This document shows positions 11,064 to 18,139 of a stretch of DNA of 64,000 nt, in pieces. The notes under the pieces were generated by a model. That model saw nothing but the letters and a program-made list of their open reading frames with translations, had not been told where the DNA came from and ran no database searches. Within the stretch, counting starts at the first letter, position 1. Every line of letters starts with the position of its first letter. The DNA is from Silvibacterium acidisoli (lineage in GTDB: Bacteria; Acidobacteriota; Terriglobia; Terriglobales; Acidobacteriaceae), in assembly GCA_022870745.1 (NCBI GenBank), contig CP085323.1:2542001-2606000 (forward strand), read 5' to 3'. A program made the translations under genes and the position numbers.

Positions 11064-11681
11064 TTACAAAGTCTCCGTTGCAGATGCCGGACGGGGCTTC
11101 ACCCAGAAGGCGGCATCGTGCTGCTGTTCATACGTGTCAAGGGCCGCGGCGTGACGCAACGTAAGGCCGATGTCATCGAGTCCTTCGAGCAGGCAGTAAC
11201 GGCGGAAGGGATCGATCTCAAATGACGCAGAGAAACCCTGGTCGTCCTTGATCGTGTTTTCTTCGAGAGAAACGCTGAGAGTGTAGCCTTCGTTCGCGGC
11301 CGCCCGATCCAGCAGAAGCTGTACCTGCTCTTCCGGCAGCTTGACCAGCAGGATGCCGTTCTTGCCCGCGTTCGAGTGGAAGATATCGGCGAAGGTCGGA
11401 GCGATCACGCAGCGGAATCCATAGTCGCTCAGCGCCCAGGCCGCATGTTCGCGCGAAGATCCGCAACCGAAGTTCTTACCGGCAACGAGGATCTCTCCGC
11501 CCTTGTAGCGCTGCTGGTTCAGCTCGAAGTTCGCATCCTTGCGCCAGTCGAAGAAGAGGAAATCTCCATAGCCGGTGCGCTCGATGCGCTTGAGAAACTG
11601 CTTCGGAATGATCTGGTCGGTATCGACATTGACGCGGTCGAGAGGAACAACCTTTGAAGTAAGTGTGCGAAATGCCTGCAT
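11064..11681 (-). CDS. leuD: 3-Isopropylmalate dehydratase small subunit
   Basis: This 205-residue swivel-domain subunit pairs with LeuC to isomerise 2- to 3-isopropylmalate. The start [20 protein letters not shown] and the motif NVDTDQIIPKQFLKRI are diagnostic, followed by AGKNFGCGSSREHAAWAL, which contributes to the active site. I used the ATG at 11681, whose A is shared with the leuC TAA stop (TAATG), because the frame upstream of it is antisense-like and has no family similarity. The one-base overlap indicates translational coupling and equal stoichiometry with LeuC. Confidence 0.96.
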   Translation of the reverse strand: MQAFRTLTSKVVPLDRVNVDTDQIIPKQFLKRIERTGYGDFLFFDWRKDANFELNQQRYKGGEILVAGKNFGCGSSREHAAWALSDYGFRCVIAPTFADIFHSNAGKNGILLVKLPEEQVQLLLDRAAANEGYTLSVSLEENTIKDDQGFSASFEIDPFRRYCLLEGLDDIGLTLRHAAALDTYEQQHDAAFWVKPRPASATETL

Positions 11682-13126
11682 TAGACCAGTACCTCCGCCT
11701 TCTTGAATTCCGCCGTCTTGAATTCCCAGGTGCGCACATCGGTGAAGTGCCCCGTGATGGCAGCAGCAGCGGCCATCATCGGGCTTACCAGGTGCGTGCG
11801 GCTGCCCGCGCCCTGGCGGCCTTCGAAGTTGCGATTGCTGGTCGAGGCGCAACGCTCGCCGGGCTTCAGTGTGTCCGGATTCATGCCCAGGCACATCGAG
11901 CAGCCGGGCTCGCGCCACTCAAAACCTGCTTCGAGAAAGATGTGGTCCAGGCCTTCCTGTTCCGCCTGCGCCTTCACCAGCTGCGAGCCTGGAACAACCA
12001 TGGCGTGAACCTTCGCATTGACATGATGACCCAGCACAACCTTCGCAGCCGCGCGCAGATCTTCAATGCGCGAATTGGTGCAGGAGCCGATGAAGACACG
12101 ATCGATGGTGACTTCTTCAATCGGTGTACCGGCCTGCAGATCCATGTATTCGAGCGCGCGCTCGAAGCCGCGACGGTCCGCATCAGACTGCGCGTTCGCG
12201 GGATTCGGAACCGTCTCGGTTACAGGAATCACCATGCCTGGGCTAGTGCCCCAGGTGACATAAGGAGCCAGTTCAATCGCGGGAATAATCAACTCGCGGT
12301 CATACTTCGCTCCGGGGTCGGAAGCCAGCTGCGACCACTCGGCAACAGCCTTGTCCCACGCCTCGCCCTGTGGAGCAAACTTGCGGCCCTTGAGGTAATC
12401 GAAGGTGATCTGGTCAGGGGCGATCATGCCAGCGCGCGCGCCGGCCTCGATGCTCATGTTGCAGATCGTCATGCGGCCTTCCATCGACAGCGAACGAATG
12501 GCCGAGCCTGCAAACTCAATCACGCAACCGGTCGCGCCGTCGGTGCCGATGCGCCCGATAATGCCAAGCGCGACGTCCTTCGCGGTCACTCCGTCGGGCA
12601 GTTCGCCTTCGACGGCAATGCGGAAGCTCTTCGCCTTCGACTGCGGCAGGCACTGCGTGGCCATCACGTGCTCGACCTCGGAGGTGCCGATGCCGAAGGC
12701 CAGTGCGCCAAACGCGCCGTGGGTCGAGGTGTGCGAATCGCCGCAGACGATGGTCATGCCCGGCTTGGTCAGCCCAAGTTCGGGTCCGATGACATGCACG
12801 ATGCCCTGGTTCGGAGACTGCACGTCGTAAAGCTCGACACCGAAGTCGGCGCAGTTCTTGCGCAGCGTGTCGATCTGCTTGGCGGCGATAGCGTCTTCGA
12901 TGATGAGGCGGTTCTTCGTCGTGGGAACGTTATGGTCGACCGTCGCCACGGTGCGATCTGCGCGGCGCAGCTTGCGGCCCGCGATGCGCAGGCCTTCAAA
13001 GGCCTGTGGCGATGTCACTTCGTGAACAAGGTGAAGGTCGATGTAAAGCAGCGCCGGTTCATTCGGCGGCTCGGCAACGAGGTGCGATTCCCAGACCTTC
13101 TCGAACAGTGTTTTCGGTGTAGACAT
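11681..13126 (-). CDS. leuC: 3-Isopropylmalate dehydratase large subunit
   Basis: This ~481-residue aconitase-family subunit carries a 4Fe-4S cluster. The substrate and cluster segments are visible as [46 protein letters not shown] and [20 protein letters not shown], which supply the three cluster cysteines. Length is normal for bacterial LeuC. The frame could open eight codons earlier, but [19 protein letters not shown] matches the family start, and GGAG lies nine bases before this ATG. It is the partner of leuD immediately downstream. A ~120-base gap with small hairpins separates it from leuB upstream. Confidence 0.96.
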   Translation of the reverse strand: MSTPKTLFEKVWESHLVAEPPNEPALLYIDLHLVHEVTSPQAFEGLRIAGRKLRRADRTVATVDHNVPTTKNRLIIEDAIAAKQIDTLRKNCADFGVELYDVQSPNQGIVHVIGPELGLTKPGMTIVCGDSHTSTHGAFGALAFGIGTSEVEHVMATQCLPQSKAKSFRIAVEGELPDGVTAKDVALGIIGRIGTDGATGCVIEFAGSAIRSLSMEGRMTICNMSIEAGARAGMIAPDQITFDYLKGRKFAPQGEAWDKAVAEWSQLASDPGAKYDRELIIPAIELAPYVTWGTSPGMVIPVTETVPNPANAQSDADRRGFERALEYMDLQAGTPIEEVTIDRVFIGSCTNSRIEDLRAAAKVVLGHHVNAKVHAMVVPGSQLVKAQAEQEGLDHIFLEAGFEWREPGCSMCLGMNPDTLKPGERCASTSNRNFEGRQGAGSRTHLVSPMMAAAAAITGHFTDVRTWEFKTAEFKKAEVLV

Positions 13127-13167
13127 AATATGTAACTCCAGCGAATACAAATGCTTTTAATCTCAAC

Positions 13168-13227
13168 CTGCGCCAAAGGCGCAGCCACTCAGGCTGATGA
13201 TGCCGCTGTACCCGGCGCCAAAGGCGC
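13168..13227. repeat. Two GCGCCAAAGGCGC hairpins between leuB and leuC
   Basis: CTGCGCCAAAGGCGCAG at 13168-13184 and GGCGCCAAAGGCGC at 13214-13227 share the core GCGCCAAAGGCGC, a 5-bp stem around AAA (7-bp in the first copy). They occupy most of the only sizeable gap inside the leu-ilv run. Being copies of one motif, they are probably an interspersed repeat. A role in mRNA processing or stability is possible but unproven. Confidence 0.6.
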
Positions 13228-13247
13228 GGATGCCTGGACGGCCAGTC

Positions 13248-14351
13248 CTAGACGGCGTGTAGGGATTGGCGGCGGTCGATGATTTCGTTCAGCGCTTCGT
13301 GTACCTTGCGTCCCATCTCCTGCGTCGTCAGCTTCTGCTTGCTCTCGCCGCGGACGAGGTCAGCGGTGCGATAGCCGTCTTCAAGTACCTTGCGGACCGA
13401 GGCTTCAATCGCCTGCGCATCCTGCTCGAGGCCGGCGGAGTGGCGCAGCAGCATCGCTCCGGTAAGGATCGCGCCCAGCGGATTCGCAAGGCCCTTGCCT
13501 GCAATATCCGGAGCCGAGCCATGAACCGGCTCATAAAGGTTGACCTTGCCGCCGACGGTCGCCGACGGCAGCATGCCGAGCGATCCGGTGATGACTGCGG
13601 CTTCGTCGGAGAGAATGTCGCCGAAGAGATTTTCGGTCAGCACGACGTCGAAGTTGCGCGGAATGTTCATCAGGTGCATGGCAAACGAATCGACGTACTG
13701 GTGGTCGAGAGCGATGCCTGGATAATCCTTGGCGACTTCGGTTACGGTCGCGCGCCACAGCTGCGAGGTTTCGAGAACGTTGGCCTTATCGACCGAGGTG
13801 ACCTTCTGGCGGCGCGTGCCGGCCAGTTCGAAGGCCACTCGGGCTACGCGCACGATTTCATCTTTCGTGTAGCGCATGGTGTTGAAGGCCGCGTTCGTTT
13901 CGCGGTTCCATTCGCGAGGCTGGCCGAAGTAGAGTCCGCCGAGCAGCTCGCGCACAAAGATGATGTCCGCGCCTTCGGTCACTTCAGGCTTCAGCGGCGA
14001 GTTGACGGCCAGCGAGGGCCACGCAAACGCCGGACGCAGGTTGCCGTAGCCTCCGAGCTCCTTGCGAATCTTCAGCAGGCCGGCTTCGGGACGTTCGCTG
14101 GGGGGCAGGGCATTGAACTCGTTGCTGCCGACTGCGCCCAGCAGTACGGCATCGCTCTCCAGCGCGGCTTCGAGTGTAGACGCAGGCAGTGGAGTGCCTT
14201 CCGCCTTGATGGCCGCTCCGCCGATCAGCGCCTCGCGGAACTCGAAGTCGTGGCCGCCGAGCTCGGCAACGGTTTTCAAAACGCGGACGGCTTCGCCTGT
14301 AACTTCCGGGCCGATGCCGTCGCCGGCGACCACCAATACCTTCAGCTTCAT
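13248..14351 (-). CDS. leuB: 3-Isopropylmalate dehydrogenase
   Basis: This 367-residue NAD-dependent oxidative decarboxylase yields 2-oxoisocaproate. The family's ordered motifs are present: VVAGDGIGPEVTGEAVRVL at the N-terminus, the substrate arginines in RPEAGLLKIRKELGGYGNLR, VRELLGGLYFGQPRE, the catalytic lysine region TSVDKANVLETSQLWR, Mg-binding LSDEAAVITGSLGMLPSA, and EPVHGSAPDIAGKGLANP with the NAD-binding region. Length is typical. It lies 33 bases after leuA and precedes leuC on the minus strand. Confidence 0.97.
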   Translation of the reverse strand: MKLKVLVVAGDGIGPEVTGEAVRVLKTVAELGGHDFEFREALIGGAAIKAEGTPLPASTLEAALESDAVLLGAVGSNEFNALPPSERPEAGLLKIRKELGGYGNLRPAFAWPSLAVNSPLKPEVTEGADIIFVRELLGGLYFGQPREWNRETNAAFNTMRYTKDEIVRVARVAFELAGTRRQKVTSVDKANVLETSQLWRATVTEVAKDYPGIALDHQYVDSFAMHLMNIPRNFDVVLTENLFGDILSDEAAVITGSLGMLPSATVGGKVNLYEPVHGSAPDIAGKGLANPLGAILTGAMLLRHSAGLEQDAQAIEASVRKVLEDGYRTADLVRGESKQKLTTQEMGRKVHEALNEIIDRRQSLHAV

Positions 14352-14384
14352 ACTTTCTCCAGATCAGGTTGAGGGAAACGAATC

Positions 14385-15554
14385 TTACTTCGCCGGGGCC
14401 AGGACGCCGTTATCGACAAGATTGACGAGGTCCTGGTCATAGATTGCCTTCTTGCGGTCGGCCAGCGCCGTGAACGCGTGATAGGCGGCGTTCAGCTCAT
14501 CCGCGTTGAGCTTGTAACCCAGCTCTTCCAGGCGCGAGCGCAGCGCGTGACGGCCGGAGTGCTTACCCAGCACCAGCGGCTTGGCCGGCGCGCCCACCGA
14601 GGCCGGGGTGATGATCTCGTAAGTCAGCGGATTGGCCAGCATGCCGTGCTGATGAATTCCGGCTTCATGGGCAAACGCGTTGTTGCCGACAATGGCTTTA
14701 TTCGGAGCGGGTCCAAAGCTGATGAAGCTGCTCAGCTGCTGGCTGACCGGGTACAGCTTGTCGATCTTCAGCTGGTGCTCGACCTTGAAGTATTCCGCGC
14801 GCACGCGCAGCGCGACGGCGACTTCTTCAAGGGCTGCATTGCCAGCACGTTCGCCGATGCCATTCACGGCGACCTCCACCTGGCGGGCTCCGCCTTCGAT
14901 TGCGGCAAGGGCGTTGGCCGTGGCCAGGCCTAGGTCGTCATGGGTATGGGCCGAAAGAATGATTTTGTCCGCGCCGGGCACCTGCTCGCGAATCATGCGG
15001 AACATCGCAGCGTATTCGCTGGGCATGGAGAAACCGACCGTGTCGGGCAGGTTGATGATGGTCGCGCCGGCTTCAATCGCCGTCGCAACGACCTTGCGCA
15101 GGTACGCAGGATCGGTACGCGTTGCGTCTTCGGGAGAAAACTCGATCTCGTCGACCCGGCCTTTGGCCTGCGTGATCGATTTGCCGATCCGGTCGATGGC
15201 CTCGTCGCGGCTGATTTTAAGCTTGTATTCGAGGTGCAGATCGGAGCTGGCCAGAAAAACGTGAAGACGCTTTTTCTTGGCCTTGTCCAGCGCCTGGATG
15301 GCGCGCTCGATGTCCTCTTCGCGTGCGCGGGCCAGCGAAGCGATCGTGGGGCCGCTCACCTCTTCGGCGATCTTCTGGATCGACGCAAAATCGCCCTCTG
15401 AGGCGATCGCAAAACCTGCTTCCAGGATATCCACGCCAAGATCAGCCAGGGAGTGGGCCATGGCCAGCTTTTCTGGCTGGGTCATGCTGCAACCCGGAGA
15501 CTGTTCACCGTCGCGCAGCGTGGTATCGAAGAAATAGACGTGGTCTTGAGCCAT
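14385..15554 (-). CDS. leuA: 2-Isopropylmalate synthase, short form without regulatory domain
   Basis: This 389-residue enzyme condenses 2-oxoisovalerate with acetyl-CoA, the committed step of leucine synthesis. The TIM barrel carries DTTLRDGEQSPGCSM, metal ligands in SAHTHDDLGLATANA, the loop NGIGERAGNAALEEVAV and HEAGIHQHGMLANP. The linker subdomain (LADRKKAIYDQDLVNL) is present, but the ~120-residue C-terminal LeuA dimer domain that binds leucine in full-length (~500-550 residue) enzymes is absent. The next gene begins 33 bases on, so there is no remnant. Homocitrate synthase is a conceivable alternative for a short homologue, but the complete leuBCD context makes LeuA much more likely. 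AGGAG lies ten bases before the ATG. Confidence 0.92.
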   Translation of the reverse strand: MAQDHVYFFDTTLRDGEQSPGCSMTQPEKLAMAHSLADLGVDILEAGFAIASEGDFASIQKIAEEVSGPTIASLARAREEDIERAIQALDKAKKKRLHVFLASSDLHLEYKLKISRDEAIDRIGKSITQAKGRVDEIEFSPEDATRTDPAYLRKVVATAIEAGATIINLPDTVGFSMPSEYAAMFRMIREQVPGADKIILSAHTHDDLGLATANALAAIEGGARQVEVAVNGIGERAGNAALEEVAVALRVRAEYFKVEHQLKIDKLYPVSQQLSSFISFGPAPNKAIVGNNAFAHEAGIHQHGMLANPLTYEIITPASVGAPAKPLVLGKHSGRHALRSRLEELGYKLNADELNAAYHAFTALADRKKAIYDQDLVNLVDNGVLAPAK

Positions 15555-15682
15555 TCGAAAAATACTCCTGCTATGGAAAGTCTGCCAAATACCCTTGCAT
15601 TATTCAAATTTATAATTTTTTGCAATTCGATATAAAAATGTAATAATCGCTCCTCGGCAAAATATTGCCTGGGTATTCGCTT
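15555..15682. promoter_or_regulatory. AT-rich divergent control region between leuA and the LysR gene
   Basis: This 128-base divergent spacer is strikingly AT-rich at 15595-15650 compared with its GC-rich surroundings. TTGCAA occurs in palindromic context (15620-15625). On the minus strand it could act as a -35 box 17 bases from TAATGC; on the plus strand it precedes ATAATC. The arrangement of a LysR regulator facing its likely target operon implies a LysR operator (T-N11-A type) here, but I could not single out one site. The leuA ribosome-binding site AGGAG is at the left end. Confidence 0.55.
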
Positions 15683-16606
15683 ATGGATTTGGCACAGCTG
15701 GAGACGTTTCTTGCAGTTGTTGAGGAAAGAGGATTTTCCCGCGCCGCGGTACGCCTCCGCCGCACGCAGCCCGCTGTCAGCCATGTGATTCGCCGGCTGG
15801 AAGATGAGATCGGTGAGCCGCTGTTTGAAAGGAGCTCCCGCGACGGAACGCTTACGGCCGCCGGAACGCTGCTGTGTGACTACGCCCGGCGGCTGCTGAA
15901 GCTGCGCGGCGAGGCATCCTCGGCTCTCGAAGAGCTCCGTTCACTCGAGCGCGGGCATCTGCAACTGGCAGCCAACGAATATACCTGTCTCTACCTGCTG
16001 CCGGTGCTCGACGAATTTCGCCGTCGCAGCCCGCATATCAGCGTGGTGGCGCAGCGGTCACTGGCCAGCCGGATTCCCGACCAGATTCTCGACCGCTCTG
16101 TCGAAATGGGCATCGTCACCTTTGCGCCGGAGGGCGATCATTTTGTCAAAATCGCGGTGTATACCGACCCGGTTGTCTTCGTGGTGAACCCGAAGCATCC
16201 TCTGGCCAGGGAAAAGGAGGTCGCGATCCGCGATCTGGGGGCGGAGAGTTTCATTGCTCACAATGTCGTTTCACCGTTGCGACGGGGCGTGATCGATCTC
16301 TTTGCGAAGCATAAGACGCCACTCAATATGCATGTCGAGCTCCCCAGCCTGGAGGCGATCAAGCGCTTTGTAGCCATGGGAAATGGCGTGGCCTTCGCGC
16401 CGGGGCTCTCGGTGCAGGACGAGCTGAAACGCGGCGACCTGGTGCAGGTGCATGTGACGGATCTGGAAATTGACCGGCAATTGCTGCTGATTCATCGGCG
16501 TCACGCGACACTCTCGCATGCCGCCCTGGCCTTCCTGAAAACCGTCCAGTCCTTTGCCAAGGAGCGGGGAACGCCCTTTCAATACCTGCCTGCTACCGAA
16601 GTTTAA
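15683..16606 (+). CDS. LysR-family transcriptional regulator, probable leu-ilv regulator
   Basis: This ~307-residue LysR protein has an N-terminal winged helix (MDLAQLETFLAVVEERGFSR, recognition RTQPAVSHVIRRLEDEIGEP, FERSSRDGTLTAAGTLL) and a two-lobed periplasmic-binding-like effector domain from ~90 onward (GHLQLAANEYTCLYLLPVLD). I chose the ATG at 15683. A TTG six codons earlier is in frame but extends beyond the conserved start and has no better ribosome-binding site. It faces leuA across 128 bases, the classic divergent layout for a LysR protein controlling its neighbour. The effector is unknown; 2-isopropylmalate, acetolactate or leucine are guesses from pathway position. Confidence 0.92.
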   Translation: MDLAQLETFLAVVEERGFSRAAVRLRRTQPAVSHVIRRLEDEIGEPLFERSSRDGTLTAAGTLLCDYARRLLKLRGEASSALEELRSLERGHLQLAANEYTCLYLLPVLDEFRRRSPHISVVAQRSLASRIPDQILDRSVEMGIVTFAPEGDHFVKIAVYTDPVVFVVNPKHPLAREKEVAIRDLGAESFIAHNVVSPLRRGVIDLFAKHKTPLNMHVELPSLEAIKRFVAMGNGVAFAPGLSVQDELKRGDLVQVHVTDLEIDRQLLLIHRRHATLSHAALAFLKTVQSFAKERGTPFQYLPATEV

Positions 16607-16753
16607 GCGAACTACGTCCATGGGATAGCTGTCGAATCGCCTTTCGACAGGTACAATTGCGAAAGCAGGCTGGAAAACCTCCGGCCTCAATCAACTTGAT
16701 GCGCCGTTTGAGGCGAATTTGCCCGGAACCATGGGCCGAGGTTCACGAAACGA

Positions 16754-17353
16754 ATGAAGAAGAGTCTGTTGCTGTTGTTAATGCTGCTGCCGTTCACGGC
16801 GGTGGCCGGATTTGCGCAGGAGAGCCGTCAGGACGTCAGTGTTAGCGGATCTGCAATCATCCCTCCTTTTACGTCGCAAAATGCCGTTCAGCTGCATGCA
16901 ACAGTGGGCTATGGGCTGCTTGCCAGCTATCGTTACCTGCTGACCCCACGCAGCGGCCTTGAGGTGAACTACCAGTACGCCCAGGAAATTCAGCACTACA
17001 TCAATCCCACGAACAATGTGCTGGTTCACAACCGCTTCCAGGAAGTTTCGGGCGCTTACGTCTATAACTTCACCTTCCGGAACTTCAACCCGTTCCTCGA
17101 AGCTGGTATCGGCGGCTACACCTACAACCCGATCAACGATCAGAAGTCCCAGATCCAGAACCTGAGCCGCAGCACGAACATCGGCGCGCTGTACGGCGGC
17201 GGCATCGCGTACGAGCTGAGCCCGAGCTTCGATATCCGCGTGGCTTACCGCGGCATCATTCTCAAGGCGCCCAGCTTCAACCAGGCCGACCTGAGGACGA
17301 ATCGTTACTTCAACATCTACGATCCGGTGATCGGCGTCGCGTACCACTTCTAA
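16754..17353 (+). CDS. Secreted outer membrane beta-barrel protein
   Basis: This 199-residue protein has a signal peptide (MKKSLLLLLMLLPFTAVAGF, cleavage near FAQ) followed by alternating amphipathic strands such as SGLEVNYQYAQEI, FNPFLEAGIGGYTY and FDIRVAYRGIIL. It ends in phenylalanine (GVAYHF), the signature recognised by the BAM assembly machinery. Eight strands can be counted roughly, consistent with a small OmpA/OmpW-like or 'outer membrane beta-barrel' fold. No specific substrate or function is recognisable. Its stop codon is the first base triplet of the perfect palindrome it shares with the convergent barrel gene downstream. Confidence 0.85.
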   Translation: MKKSLLLLLMLLPFTAVAGFAQESRQDVSVSGSAIIPPFTSQNAVQLHATVGYGLLASYRYLLTPRSGLEVNYQYAQEIQHYINPTNNVLVHNRFQEVSGAYVYNFTFRNFNPFLEAGIGGYTYNPINDQKSQIQNLSRSTNIGALYGGGIAYELSPSFDIRVAYRGIILKAPSFNQADLRTNRYFNIYDPVIGVAYHF

Positions 17354-17421
17354 ACGGAAGACGAGCAAAAGAGAAGGGCCGGGAGATTCCCGGCCCTTCT
17401 CTTTTGCTCGTCTTCCGTTTA
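17351..17421. terminator. Perfect 71-nt palindromic bidirectional terminator
   Basis: A 34-base arm (17351-17384) is exactly repeated in inverted orientation (17388-17421) around the 3-base loop GAT. The inner stem GGGCCGGGA/TCCCGGCCC is GC-rich, and both outer portions supply CTCTTTTGCTCG, a U-containing stretch after the stem in either direction. The arms begin with TAA, and those TAA triplets are the actual stop codons of the two convergent barrel genes. The element therefore overlaps both coding ends by three bases. Confidence 0.9.
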
Positions 17422-17997
17422 GCGAACGCCTAGAACCCGGTACGACACGCCGACGTCGAAACCATGGGGAGTGAGTCCATTGCTGTTTCCGCCAAACGCT
17501 GTGCCAGGAGCCGAGGGCAGAATCTGATATTGATATCCGGCGCGAACCGCCCAGCGCTTTGAAGCGCGGTATTCCACGTCGCCACCCGGAGCGTATGCGA
17601 AGTAGCTTCCCGATCCCATGCTGATCTTGGTATCAGTGAAGTAGGGATAGGTGATCCATACCCCGCCAAGCAGAAACTTGCCGTTCAGAGAGAAGCGGTT
17701 CCAGCGAAGCAGACGATACTTTACGCCTCCCAGGTAGTCATCCTGGGTCTCCTGCCCGTCGTTGGCGTTATGCCAGTGCAGCCAGCGCAGCTGGCCCTCA
17801 ATGCCCAGCTTTGGAGTGATGTTGTAGTCTGCAAAAACACCAACTCCGGCGATATCTTCGTTGCCATAGTCCGGATTGAAGCTGGACACCTGGCCGCCGA
17901 CCCAAACTGTCGAATTACCGCCCTTCGCCGAAGAGGCAACCTGGCCATACAACGCGGGAGCTGCTAATAAGCTGAGCAAAAATATCTTCTTTATCAC
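17419..17997 (-). CDS. Secreted outer membrane beta-barrel protein
   Basis: This ~192-residue protein has a signal peptide (KKIFLLSLLAAPALYGQ) and a barrel of alternating strands: STVWVGGQVSSFNPDYG, GVGVFADYNITPKLGIEGQL, YLGGVKYRLL, WAVRAGYQYQIL and the C-terminal FDVGVSYRVLGVR. The barrel resembles the OmpA-like/'porin family' beta-barrel domain (PF13505). The start is the GTG at 17997, because GGAGAAG lies seven bases upstream. An in-frame TTG six codons earlier would swallow that ribosome-binding site. It is convergent with the preceding barrel gene and shares its terminator palindrome, but the two proteins are not obviously recent duplicates. Confidence 0.85.
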   Translation of the reverse strand: MIKKIFLLSLLAAPALYGQVASSAKGGNSTVWVGGQVSSFNPDYGNEDIAGVGVFADYNITPKLGIEGQLRWLHWHNANDGQETQDDYLGGVKYRLLRWNRFSLNGKFLLGGVWITYPYFTDTKISMGSGSYFAYAPGGDVEYRASKRWAVRAGYQYQILPSAPGTAFGGNSNGLTPHGFDVGVSYRVLGVR

Positions 17998-18065
17998 GTT
18001 CGCTTCTCCAATCAACTAGATGCGATCCATAGGGGAGTTAAGGCACAACTCAATAGTTTTTTCAA

Positions 18066-18124
18066 TGAGGCGTATCATGCGATTTCCATCTGGCGTGGAA
18101 CTCTTAACATGCTGATACGCCTCA
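18066..18124. repeat. Inverted repeat TGAGGCGTATCA upstream of the barrel gene
   Basis: TGAGGCGTATCA (18066-18077) and its exact complement TGATACGCCTCA (18113-18124) are separated by 35 bases. They lie in the gap between the end of the M48-like gene and the start of the beta-barrel gene, both on the minus strand. No U-tract follows in the minus direction, so this could be an operator pair or a stem in the leader rather than a terminator. Confidence 0.45.
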
Positions 18125-18139
18125 GTCTTTCGTCAGTTT

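Noticed and set aside
11682-11918. Upstream extension of the leuD frame
   Set aside because: It overlaps leuC in another frame with Arg/His-rich nonsense. The LeuD start MQAFRTL coincides with the TAATG coupling site.
15571-15600. Nine-codon minus-strand reading frame ending just before the leuA ribosome-binding site, a possible leader peptide
   Set aside because: It contains one Leu codon and no run of branched-chain codons, has no ribosome-binding site, and no alternative terminator stems follow. An attenuator is not supported.
18066-18124. Inverted repeat read as a terminator of the M48-like gene
   Set aside because: The 35-base spacer is long and no U-tract follows in the minus direction. 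It is kept only as an unexplained inverted repeat.
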